Part shown: piece after piece, positions 1-7,494 of the stretch
How positions within the stretch are numbered: position 1 is the stretch's first letter
Layout of the letters: every line of letters starts with the position of its first letter
Assembly (NCBI GenBank): GCA_038405435.1
Contig: JBBYHZ010000002.1
Direction: 5' to 3' (one strand)
Origin: Dryocola clanedunensis_A
GTDB lineage: Bacteria; Pseudomonadota; Gammaproteobacteria; Enterobacterales; Enterobacteriaceae
Length of the DNA: 64,000 nucleotides
The notes under the pieces: generated by a model
The model's database searches: none
Seen by the model: the letters and a program-made list of their open reading frames with translations, nothing else
What the model was told of the DNA's origin: nothing
Program-made: the position numbers and the translations under genes

Positions 1-1060
1 ATGCCATGTAAATAACAAACACTGTCAAGAATGATGAGGTTAAGGATGCATAAAAATAGCCCAATTCATTTAAAAATGAGTTAAATATAAATGGAGATAT
101 TAAATAAATAATCGGCATGTGTATTAGATAAACTGAAAAAGAAACCTTTCCAGAATAAACAACAATCTTCCCACTAAATAGTCTAGATAATGATTCATTT
201 GAGATAATAGACATCACAACCAGAACGCCTGAAAAAGCACAAAATAAATAGTATGCATTTATCATTTCACCTAGAACACTGAATGAAACAAACCCTATCA
301 CCATGGAGTAAGCAGATGAACCATAATGCACACCTCCAAAATATGCGCCAACAATAAGAAAAGGCAAGGCCATTTTTAAAGGTAATCTAATGTCAACCCC
401 GCTAATATAAGCTCCAAAAATAAAACATAGATAACTATATTTCTCAATTTGAGAAATTGGCAGCAGTGATATGCACAACGAGAAAAGCAGTGCTACTACA
501 AATTTCCTATTAACTTTAGACGATACTGCGCAGTAATAGAATACAATGAATGAACCTATCAATTCTATTTTCATTGTCCAAAGAACAGGATTGTAGTTAG
601 ACCCACCCCTGAAAAAAGTTTCAACCAATCCCGAGTAAATAGCACCGAAGAATGTAGGTTCAAACTTACCATAGCTTTGAGCCCACGCAGAAAGGGCGCT
701 AGTATCAGAACCAATGAAATTCAGAGCAACATACGCTAGGATACAAGATGCTACAACTGGTGGGGCTAATCTGAAATACCTACGAATTGTCATCATGGAA
801 ATGGAAGCTAATATATCCTTATTCTTCATGATCCCAAAGGTAAGGACATAACCGCTTAGCACAAAGAAAATGTAAACAGCGGCCGTGCCAGAATAGAAAA
901 ATGGCAATGGGCTGTCATAGATAACACGCTCCCATCCGTGGATAATTAAATCGTGCTCATGCAGCCCAGGATAAAACACCAGAGCTAAATGAGACAGCAC
1001 AACCATGAAGCATGCTACCCCTCGAATCCCTTCAATATACAGAAGCTTATCTTTCATCAT
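1..1060 (-). CDS. Acyltransferase-3 (OafA-type) membrane O-acyltransferase, 3' end outside window
   Basis: An open frame runs from ATG at 1060 to the window edge without a stop, 353 codons visible. The N-terminus has the family R-x10-H pattern (Arg13 in EGIRG, His24 in VLSH), then the FFVLSGY segment, RRYFRLAPP and LWTMKIE, with many hydrophobic helices. These are hallmarks of acyltransferase-3 proteins, which O-acetylate O-antigen or other surface glycans at the inner membrane. CAGGAT lies just before the start. The gene is visibly more AT-rich than the backbone from 2 kb on, suggesting acquisition. The glycan target is unknown and the C-terminus is not in view. Confidence 0.85.
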   Translation of the reverse strand, partial: MMKDKLLYIEGIRGVACFMVVLSHLALVFYPGLHEHDLIIHGWERVIYDSPLPFFYSGTAAVYIFFVLSGYVLTFGIMKNKDILASISMMTIRRYFRLAPPVVASCILAYVALNFIGSDTSALSAWAQSYGKFEPTFFGAIYSGLVETFFRGGSNYNPVLWTMKIELIGSFIVFYYCAVSSKVNRKFVVALLFSLCISLLPISQIEKYSYLCFIFGAYISGVDIRLPLKMALPFLIVGAYFGGVHYGSSAYSMVIGFVSFSVLGEMINAYYLFCAFSGVLVVMSIISNESLSRLFSGKIVVYSGKVSFSVYLIHMPIIYLISPFIFNSFLNELGYFYASLTSSFLTVFVIYMA

Positions 1061-1125
1061 TATCCTGCAGTGCTATCAGCGTGTGTTTCCGTTAGTTTAT
1101 CATCCAGGATGAATCTGATCAGCAC

Positions 1126-1168
1126 TTGATCAACTACCAGTTTTGAAATACTGTTTATGCATACAGTA
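1126..1168 (+). promoter_or_regulatory. SOS promoter with LexA box
   Basis: TACTGTTTATGCATACAGTA at 1149-1168 has the exact LexA core CTGT-N8-ACAG with consensus flanks. A putative -35 TTGATC (1126-1131) is 17 bp from a -10-like TACTGT (1149-1154) inside the box, so LexA would cover the promoter. The first start codon follows 21 bp later at 1189. Confidence 0.85.
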
Positions 1169-1188
1169 TTTTGACAAAGGAGTTCATC

Positions 1189-1428
1189 ATGCCGCGAGAC
1201 TATGACATCAGAGGGGCGTTCGTCAGTGCCATCAAGCAAGACCCGGTAAGGGGTCAGGTAGTATCAGCTGCTGACTTTGTGCGCGAGCTTGAAAAGGTCA
1301 ATCACCACTGGTCGCTGAAACAGGCTAACGAGTGGATATCTTTCTATCAGGGCTCGTTCCGCGATTACACGCCGCATGAAGGCGTGAACAAAGTTTACTT
1401 CATGATGAACATGGGCGGGGTGCGATAA
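1189..1428 (+). CDS. Small SOS-controlled protein of unknown function (79 aa)
   Basis: The start is ATG 1189 with AAGGAG at 1176-1181; a TTG at 1171 would overlap that ribosome site and is unlikely. The protein is soluble and charged with no signal peptide. Its stop TAA shares its last base with the ATG of the next gene (TAATG at 1426-1430), so the two are probably translationally coupled. It follows a LexA box, so it should be damage-inducible. I do not recognise its function. Its partner is a phage HumD-like protein, so a prophage or plasmid origin is likely. Confidence 0.7.
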   Translation: MPRDYDIRGAFVSAIKQDPVRGQVVSAADFVRELEKVNHHWSLKQANEWISFYQGSFRDYTPHEGVNKVYFMMNMGGVR

Positions 1429-1817
1429 TGGGCTTTCCTTCTCCGGCTGCAGACTTTCTGCAAGAGCGCGTAAACCTCGACAGACACTTGGTGAGCCGTC
1501 CGAGCAGCACGTATCTGTTCCGTGCAAGCGAACCGCAATGGCGGGCCGGTATCATGAAAGATGCGTTGCTTGTTGTTGATATGGCGCGTAACCCCATCGA
1601 TGGCTCAATCGTCGTCTGTGCGCATCAAGGTGAGTTCAAGATGCGCCGCTTCCGCAAGTATCCGTCTCCACACCTGGAGAACATCGACAATCTTCAAACT
1701 ACGTATCCGTTGCCGGGATATGTCGATGGCGATCCGGATGATGTCGTTTACGGCGTAGTTACGTGGATACTGAACGATGCCCGCAGCGGTGAGTTCGACG
1801 ATGTGCCGGTGATGTGA
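1428..1817 (+). CDS. UmuD-prime/HumD-like protein lacking the Ser-Lys protease dyad
   Basis: The 129-aa protein starts MGFPSPAADF. E. coli UmuD is cut between Cys24 and Gly25 to give a form beginning GFPSPAAD, so this gene encodes the processed form directly, as phage P1 HumD does. RASEPQW stands where UmuD has KASGDSM, removing the Ser60 nucleophile; GEFKMRR stands where UmuD has GEFTVKK, changing Lys97 to Arg. The later fold (LLVVD, GVVTWI) is kept. It is second in a LexA-boxed operon and no umuC follows. A role in modulating UmuC/Pol V or RecA is inferred only. Confidence 0.8.
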   Translation: MGFPSPAADFLQERVNLDRHLVSRPSSTYLFRASEPQWRAGIMKDALLVVDMARNPIDGSIVVCAHQGEFKMRRFRKYPSPHLENIDNLQTTYPLPGYVDGDPDDVVYGVVTWILNDARSGEFDDVPVM

Positions 1818-1975
1818 CACATTTGTGCCAGGTATGCTCGGGCGAGGTGACTTAAGGCAACATGTAACGTGTGAGCGCGGTCTTATGCTGTAAGTGACTG
1901 TATTGAATAGGGGTGTATGAAATTATAAAAACATTCACGGGAGAATTGCTATCGGCTGGCAGCAATTAGTTGCGC

Positions 1976-2000
1976 AAATAAAAGGGGAGTAGCCTCCCCG
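1976..2000 (-). terminator. Rho-independent terminator of malXY
   Basis: Arms GGGGAG (1984-1989) and CTCCCC (1994-1999) form a hairpin. Read on the minus strand it is followed by TTTTATTT, just past the malY stop at 2007. Confidence 0.75.
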
Positions 2001-2006
2001 CGTATA

Positions 2007-3179
2007 TTATTGCAGTGATTTAATGGCGGCAATCAGTCGCTTCACGCCTTCTTCCAGCTTCACCCTCGGGCAGCCGCAGTTCAGGCGGATAAAACCGTTT
2101 CCTTCTTCGCCGTAGGTGTATCCCGGCATGATGGCGACTTTTTGCTGCTCGATCATCGCTTTTTGCAGCTCCCCGTCATCCAGGCCCAGCGGGCGAAGAT
2201 CGATCCACGCCAGATAGGTGGACTGCGGCGGCTGCCAGTTGAGTTGCGCAAACTCCTGATTCAGGGTATCCGCGACGTATCTGAGATTCTCCTGCAAATA
2301 GGCGCGCAGGGCGTCGAGCCACGGCTCACCCTGCCGGTAGGCGGCAATATGCGCAACCAGCGCCAATACCGCCGGGGATGAGAGACCGTCCTGACCCTTA
2401 AGCACGCTCAGGTAGCCGAGACGATCCTTTTCATCGTTGATTAGCCCATACGCGCCGGTAAGCGCCGGAATATTGAAGCTTTTGGAGCCGGACGTCAGCA
2501 GCGCCCAGCCGCCTTTGCCCACTTCGCACCACGGCGTGTGGTGGTTGCCTTCCCAGACCATATCCATATGAATTTCATCGCTTATCACGCGCACGCCGTG
2601 GCGTTCACAAAGCGCCGCCATTGTTTCCAGCTCTGCGCGCGTCCACACTTTCCCGGTCGGATTCTGTGGGCTGCACAGCAGCATGATTTTGCACTGCGGT
2701 TTTGCGAGCTGGGCCTCAAGGGCGTCCATATCACATATCCAGCCTGTGGCCGTACTGTGCAGCGGCGCGCTCAGCACTTCGCGCCCGTTCCCCTCAATCG
2801 CTTTATAAAAAGCATCGTAGGCCGGAGTGTGAATCAGCACCGCGTCGCCCGGCTCGGACCACTGGCGAATCAGCTGAGAAACCATGTAAATCACGGAAGG
2901 GCCGTAGACCACGCTCTCGGGATCGATTTCGCTGCTAAAACGCTGCTGATACCAGTGGGCGATGGCACCGATGAAATCATCATTCTTCCAGCGGCTGTAG
3001 CCGAGCACGCCGTGCGCCAGACGCTGCTGGACGGCGGAGAGAATGACCGGGGCGGTGGGGAAATCCATATCGGAGATGGTGAACGGAAGCAGGTCGGGGG
3101 CACCGAAACGGTCTGCCACATAATCCCACTGTGTGCACCAGGTTCCGTGGCGGTCAACGGGAACGGAAAAATCGAACAT
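2007..3179 (-). CDS. malY: MalY PLP-dependent cystathionine beta-lyase / MalT modulator
   Basis: The 390-aa class I/II aminotransferase-fold protein matches E. coli MalY in length and nearly throughout (MFDFS start, LPFTISDMDF, CSPQNPTGKVW, SDEIHMDM). The PLP lysine lies in the SGSKSFN segment. MalY cleaves cystathionine and, in E. coli, also binds and inhibits the maltose activator MalT. An ATG 24 bp upstream exists, but MFDFS is preferred because GAGGTG precedes it and it matches the family start. It is the second gene of malXY, under MalI control. Confidence 0.95.
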   Translation of the reverse strand: MFDFSVPVDRHGTWCTQWDYVADRFGAPDLLPFTISDMDFPTAPVILSAVQQRLAHGVLGYSRWKNDDFIGAIAHWYQQRFSSEIDPESVVYGPSVIYMVSQLIRQWSEPGDAVLIHTPAYDAFYKAIEGNGREVLSAPLHSTATGWICDMDALEAQLAKPQCKIMLLCSPQNPTGKVWTRAELETMAALCERHGVRVISDEIHMDMVWEGNHHTPWCEVGKGGWALLTSGSKSFNIPALTGAYGLINDEKDRLGYLSVLKGQDGLSSPAVLALVAHIAAYRQGEPWLDALRAYLQENLRYVADTLNQEFAQLNWQPPQSTYLAWIDLRPLGLDDGELQKAMIEQQKVAIMPGYTYGEEGNGFIRLNCGCPRVKLEEGVKRLIAAIKSLQ

Positions 3180-3194
3180 AACACCTCGCAGAAG

Positions 3195-3220
3195 AGCGGG
3201 CACCGTATTAAGTGCCCGCT
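3195..3220 (-). other. malX-malY intercistronic hairpin
   Basis: AGCGGGCAC (3195-3203) and GTGCCCGCT (3212-3220) are a perfect 9-bp inverted repeat between malX and the malY ribosome site. No T-run follows on the minus strand, so it is more likely an mRNA stability or translation element than a terminator. Confidence 0.55.
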
Positions 3221-3226
3221 TCTTAT

Positions 3227-4819
3227 TTACGCCTGAGCCGTGCTCATCAGGCTTGCCATTTCATCTTTTACCGACTGAACCTGTGGGCCGATGACTACCT
3301 GCAGGTTGTGCTGGTTAAGCTGTACAACGCCGATGGCACGCAGGTTTTTCAGCGCCGCGCTGTCGACCAGCGCCATATCTTTCACCGTCATACGCAGGCG
3401 GGTGATGCAGTTATCCAGCGTGACGACGTTTTCCGCGCCGCCCAGCGCCGCCAGCATAGCCGGTACGTTATAGCCGGATTTGCCAACCTGACCCGCAAGC
3501 GCTTTTTCAGCGCTGGTGGTGGTGTCGATATCGCGGCCCGGCGTTTTAATGTTAAAGCGGGTAATTGCGAAGCGGAAGATAACGTAGTAGCCCGCGAACC
3601 AGATAGCCGCTACGACCGGCACCATATACCACTTGGTGGACAGGCCGTGCAGGATGCCAAAGACCACGAAGTCGATGATATTGCCGTCGGTGTTGCCGAT
3701 AGTCACGCCCAGCACCGCCATAATGGTGAAGCCGAGGCCGGTCAGCAGGGCGTGGATGAGGTAAAGAACCGGAGCAACGAACAGGAACAGGAATTCCAGC
3801 GGTTCAGTGGTGCCGCCCACGACGCAGGCGATAACGCCGGAAATAAGCAGGCCTTTAATTTTATGACGGTTTTCAGGACGGGCACAGTGGTACATCGCCA
3901 GCGCCGCGCCCGGCAGGCCGCCCAGGAAGGCAGGCATTTTACCCTGCGACAGGAAGCGGGTCGCGCTTTCAGAGAAGCCGTGCACCGTCGGGCAGCTCAG
4001 CTGCGCCTGGAAGATGGTCAGTGCGCCGCTGACGCTGTGGCCGCAGACGTCCATGGTGCCGCCAGCCTCGGTAAAGCGAATCAGCGCTACCAGGATGTGC
4101 TGCAGACCAAACGGCAGCAGAAGACGCTCGCCGGTGCCGAAGATCATTGGCCCGAAGATGCCAGCGCTGTTGATCACATTGCCAATTCCGGTGATCCCGG
4201 CTGCAAATACCGGCCAGATTAACGGGATAACCAGGCCGACGAGACCCATCACCACGGTAGTAATAATCGGCACAAAGCGGGTGCCGCCAAAGAAGGCCAG
4301 CGCGTCCGGCAGGCGGATGTTGTGGAAGCGTTTGTGCAGCATTGCCACAATCACGCCCGCGATGACCGCGCCCAGGATCCCGGTATCAATAGACTGAATG
4401 CCGAGGATGCTCTGAATGTTGTTCGCTTTCAGAATCGCGGCATCGGTAGTGGGCAGGATGCCTTTCGCAGTCAGCCAGAAGTTAACGCCCAGGTTCATCA
4501 CCACGTAGCCGACAAAACCGGCAAAGGCGGCGACGCCTTTATTCTCGCTCGCCAGCCCCAGCGGGATTGCGATACAGAACATAATAGGCAGGAAGCTGAA
4601 GGCGAAGGAGCCGACTTTGCTCATCCACACGAAGATGAGCTGCAGCACCGGGTTACCCAGCGCAGGGAGCAGCGTGACGACGTCATGGCTGCTTAAAGAG
4701 CTGCCGATCCCCAGCATGATCCCGCAGAACGACAGCAGCGCCACCGGCAGCATGAAGGTTTTGCCAAGGTTTTGAAAAAACTCCCAAAGCGTAATTTTTT
4801 GTGGTGTATTAGCCGCCAT
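3227..4819 (-). CDS. malX: MalX PTS glucose/maltose-type EIICB
   Basis: The 530-aa membrane permease (same length as E. coli MalX) has a long EIIC domain (roughly residues 10-390) with many helices and motifs TEPLEFLFLF and GNTDGNIIDF. A C-terminal EIIB domain carries the phospho-cysteine in LDNCITRLR. It transports and phosphorylates glucose or maltose-like sugars in E. coli; the physiological substrate is unsettled. First gene of malXY, divergent from malI. Confidence 0.95.
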   Translation of the reverse strand: MAANTPQKITLWEFFQNLGKTFMLPVALLSFCGIMLGIGSSLSSHDVVTLLPALGNPVLQLIFVWMSKVGSFAFSFLPIMFCIAIPLGLASENKGVAAFAGFVGYVVMNLGVNFWLTAKGILPTTDAAILKANNIQSILGIQSIDTGILGAVIAGVIVAMLHKRFHNIRLPDALAFFGGTRFVPIITTVVMGLVGLVIPLIWPVFAAGITGIGNVINSAGIFGPMIFGTGERLLLPFGLQHILVALIRFTEAGGTMDVCGHSVSGALTIFQAQLSCPTVHGFSESATRFLSQGKMPAFLGGLPGAALAMYHCARPENRHKIKGLLISGVIACVVGGTTEPLEFLFLFVAPVLYLIHALLTGLGFTIMAVLGVTIGNTDGNIIDFVVFGILHGLSTKWYMVPVVAAIWFAGYYVIFRFAITRFNIKTPGRDIDTTTSAEKALAGQVGKSGYNVPAMLAALGGAENVVTLDNCITRLRMTVKDMALVDSAALKNLRAIGVVQLNQHNLQVVIGPQVQSVKDEMASLMSTAQA

Positions 4820-4874
4820 AACGACTCCTGTTCCCGGTTGATAAAAGATAGTAACAGTACGAAACTGAGCGGAT

Positions 4875-4890
4875 GATAAAACGTTTAACC
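4875..4890. promoter_or_regulatory. MalI operator 1 (malX side)
   Basis: GATAAAACGTTTAACC is a near-palindrome of the same type as the second site at 4954-4969. It lies about 55 bp upstream of malX, where MalI represses malXY in E. coli. Confidence 0.75.
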
Positions 4891-4896
4891 TGATTT

Positions 4897-4918
4897 TATT
4901 GCGCGTCAGCTCACAGAT
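4897..4918. promoter_or_regulatory. Probable CRP site in malX-malI intergenic region
   Basis: TGCGC-GTCAGC-TCACA (4900-4915) fits TGTGA-N6-TCACA with one good and one weak half. CRP is known to activate this divergent region in E. coli. Confidence 0.5.
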
Positions 4919-4953
4919 TAAAAACGACGCAACGCGCCTAATGTGCTCAGGCA

Positions 4954-4969
4954 GGTAAAACGTTTTATC
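4954..4969. promoter_or_regulatory. MalI operator 2 (malI side)
   Basis: GGTAAAACGTTTTATC is a near-perfect palindrome, repeated in imperfect form 79 bp away. It sits just upstream of malI and should mediate autorepression. Confidence 0.75.
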
Positions 4970-5007
4970 CTATGGCATCCCTGATTTATGGAGAATCATC
5001 CCCGCCC

Positions 5008-6042
5008 ATGACCACGATGGCCAAAAAAATCACTATCAATGACGTTGCCAGCGCCGCAGGCGTTTCGGTGGCAACCGTTTCGCTGGTATTAAGCGGTAAA
5101 GGGCGTATTTCCGCGGCAACGGGCGCGCGGGTTAACGAAGCTATCGAAAAGCTGGGCTTCGTGCGTAATCGCCAGGCTGTATCGCTGCGCGGCGGGCAAA
5201 GTGGGGTAATAGGCCTGATCGTGCGCGATCTCTGTAATCGTTTTTATGCCGAACTGACGGCGGGATTAACGGACGAGCTGGAAAAACAGGGCAAACTGCT
5301 TTTCCTGACGCAGAGCGGCGCGCAGGGTCAGCACATGCAGCGCTGTTTCGACACGCTGGTTTCCCAGGGCGTAGACGGCATTATTATTGCCGGGGCGGCA
5401 GGACAGGGCGCTGAACTCAGGGAGCTTGCGGATCAAAAAAGCCTGCCGCTGGTGTTTGCCTCACGCGCGAGCTATCTCGAAGAGGCCGACATCATCCGCC
5501 CGGATAACATGCAGGCGGCTCAGCTGGTCACAGAACATTTGATTAAGCGCGGGCATCAGCGCATTGCCTGGCTGGGGGGAAGAGGATCGTCACTTACCCG
5601 CGCCGAACGCCTGGGCGGCTACTGCTCGACGCTGCTGAAATACGGCCTGCCGTTTCACAGCGAATGGATACTGGAGTGCGAATCAAGCCAGAAGCAGGCC
5701 GCAGACGCCATCACCACGCTCCTGCAGCATAACCCCACGATTACCGCCGTGCTTTGCCACAACAGCACCATCGCTATGGGCGCATGGTTTGGGCTGCTGC
5801 GCGCGGGTCGTCAGAGCGGAGAAGGCAGCCTGGACAGCTATTACGATCGCCACGTTGCGCTGGCAGCGTTTGCGGAAGTCATGGATGAGGAGCTGGACGA
5901 TTTGCCGCTGACCTGGGTTTCTACGCCAGCCCGCGAGATTGGCCGCAGCGCGGGCCTGCGTGTTTTGCAGCGTGCGCAAAGCGGCGATGACGAAGCGCGA
6001 AACCAGATCATGCCCGCACGGCTTGTGGTGCGGAAGAGCTAA
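5008..6042 (+). CDS. malI: MalI LacI-family repressor of malXY
   Basis: The 344-aa protein has an N-terminal LacI HTH (TINDVASAAGVSVATVSLVL, about residues 8-27) and a periplasmic-binding-like effector domain. It resembles E. coli MalI throughout (RISAATGARVNEAIEKLGF, VDGIIIAGAAG, RPDNMQAAQL). The start MTTMAKK at 5008 aligns with the E. coli start; an in-frame ATG at 4972 overlaps the operator and is rejected. Divergent from malX, with two operators between. Confidence 0.93.
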   Translation: MTTMAKKITINDVASAAGVSVATVSLVLSGKGRISAATGARVNEAIEKLGFVRNRQAVSLRGGQSGVIGLIVRDLCNRFYAELTAGLTDELEKQGKLLFLTQSGAQGQHMQRCFDTLVSQGVDGIIIAGAAGQGAELRELADQKSLPLVFASRASYLEEADIIRPDNMQAAQLVTEHLIKRGHQRIAWLGGRGSSLTRAERLGGYCSTLLKYGLPFHSEWILECESSQKQAADAITTLLQHNPTITAVLCHNSTIAMGAWFGLLRAGRQSGEGSLDSYYDRHVALAAFAEVMDEELDDLPLTWVSTPAREIGRSAGLRVLQRAQSGDDEARNQIMPARLVVRKS

Positions 6043-6305
6043 AAATCTCGTGAGCCGACCCGCTCGCCACCGTGCCTGCTATGACGTGGTCCGGTGAATT
6101 TCTGTGAACTACACTCAATAAACTAAAATGCTGTGTAATAAGCATTCCGGTCACCCGCAGGTTTTCGGCTGATAGCCAGAATTGTCATGGATGTTAAGTC
6201 TACGTTCTGGGTATGGGTGCTCTGTAACCTGCGCTGTCGGCGGCTACCCCTGTGTTCAGACAATCCTAATTCCTTTCAGGAAACTGAATGCTGGAGGTTG
6301 AAGCT

Positions 6306-7340
6306 ATGCGCTATCGAATCTTTGGAAATACAGGTCTCAGAGCGTCGACTCTTGCTCTTGGTACGGGCAATTTTGGCAATGGCTGGGGCTATGGGGCGGA
6401 CAAGGACGCCGCTCGTAATATTTACACCCGCTACCGTGAAGCGGGCGGCAATTTCATTGATACGGCCGATCAGTACCAGTTTGGGCAATCTGAGGCTATG
6501 CTCAGCGAGTTTATCGCTGTCGACCGCGAAGATATTATCCTTGCCACGAAATATTCACTTGGCGACTCGCCTGAGTCGGGGCTACAGCACAGCGGTAATA
6601 GCCGCAAATCGATGATCAACTCCCTTGAAGCAAGCTTAAGGCGCCTGAAAACCGACCGTATCGATTTGTTCTGGGTGCATATGCCTGATGGCGTCACGCC
6701 CGTTGATGAAATTGCGAAGGCCCTCGACGATCTTATCCGCTCCGGCAAAATCCTTTATGCGGGGCTGTCGGATTTCCCGGCGTGGCGGGTAGCCACGGCC
6801 GCCACCCTGGCGGAGCTTCGGGGTTGGTCCCCTATATCTGCCGTGCAGCTGGAGTACAGCCTCGTGGAGCGCTCCGCAGAACGCGAGCTGTTACCCATGG
6901 CGGCAGGATTTAACCTGGGGACGGTAAGCTGGTCACCCTTAGGAGGCGGTCTGCTTACCGGAAAATATCGCAAGGGCGAATCTGGCCGGGCGCAGGGGCT
7001 GGGGGCGGTCATTCATGATGAGAGCAATCAGATAAAAATCGCCACCGTTGATGCCGTACTGGCAATTGCGGAAGAAACAGGGTATCCGCCAGGGCAAATC
7101 GCCATCGCATGGGTGATTGCCAAAGGAACACTGCCGATTATCGGTCCACGTACGGAAGAACAGCTGGCAGATAATCTAGCGTCGGTAGATGTTCAGCTCA
7201 CTACTGAACAAATCGCACGTCTGGATGCGGCGAGCGCTATCTCACTCGGTTTTCCGCACGACGTTGTTGCCGCATCCATTCCATCTCTGGGCGGTGGAAA
7301 ACATGAGTTAATTGATAAGGCTGCACGAGCTATACGTTGA
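6306..7340 (+). CDS. Aldo/keto reductase
   Basis: The 344-aa (beta/alpha)8 oxidoreductase has the AKR tetrad in sequence: Asp and Tyr in FIDTADQYQFG, Lys in ILATKYSL and His in FWVHMPDG, plus the late nicotinamide-binding stretch (IIGPRTEEQL). Such enzymes use NADPH to reduce aldehydes or ketones. The start at 6306 has GGAGG at 6292-6296; an upstream ATG at 6288 overlaps that site. It is a single gene between malI and ydgA with no operon partner, and the substrate is unknown. The 245-bp gap from malI shows no clear element. Confidence 0.85.
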   Translation: MRYRIFGNTGLRASTLALGTGNFGNGWGYGADKDAARNIYTRYREAGGNFIDTADQYQFGQSEAMLSEFIAVDREDIILATKYSLGDSPESGLQHSGNSRKSMINSLEASLRRLKTDRIDLFWVHMPDGVTPVDEIAKALDDLIRSGKILYAGLSDFPAWRVATAATLAELRGWSPISAVQLEYSLVERSAERELLPMAAGFNLGTVSWSPLGGGLLTGKYRKGESGRAQGLGAVIHDESNQIKIATVDAVLAIAEETGYPPGQIAIAWVIAKGTLPIIGPRTEEQLADNLASVDVQLTTEQIARLDAASAISLGFPHDVVAASIPSLGGGKHELIDKAARAIR

Positions 7341-7395
7341 GATAGTGTCGATCGGGCTTAGAGGCTAAGTGTAATAATCACTTAAATGTCGATGT

Positions 7396-7484
7396 AGGTC
7401 GGGTGAGCATTACTTCACCCGACAATTTCACCTGCTGTTGCAACTGGCTACGGTGGATGTCGCTGACGCTAATCCACCCTACCA
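7396..7484. repeat. Pair of REP-like hairpins
   Basis: GTCGGGTGA (7398-7406) pairs with TCACCCGAC (7415-7423), and GGTGGAT (7452-7458) pairs with ATCCACC (7472-7478). Two adjacent palindromes in a convergent intergenic gap are typical of enterobacterial REP/BIME elements. Similar hairpins lie at 45619-45645 and 50105-50146. Confidence 0.55.
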
Positions 7485-7494
7485 AACCTGAAGC

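Noticed and set aside
1818..1975. Search for umuC or more SOS genes after the UmuD-prime-like gene
   Set aside because: Only about 160 bp without an open frame remain before the malY terminator; nothing resembling umuC is present.
3212..4222. 336-codon open frame on the plus strand
   Set aside because: It is antisense to malX, has no ribosome site, and its composition (many His, Arg, Gln) is that of a shadow frame in GC-rich DNA.
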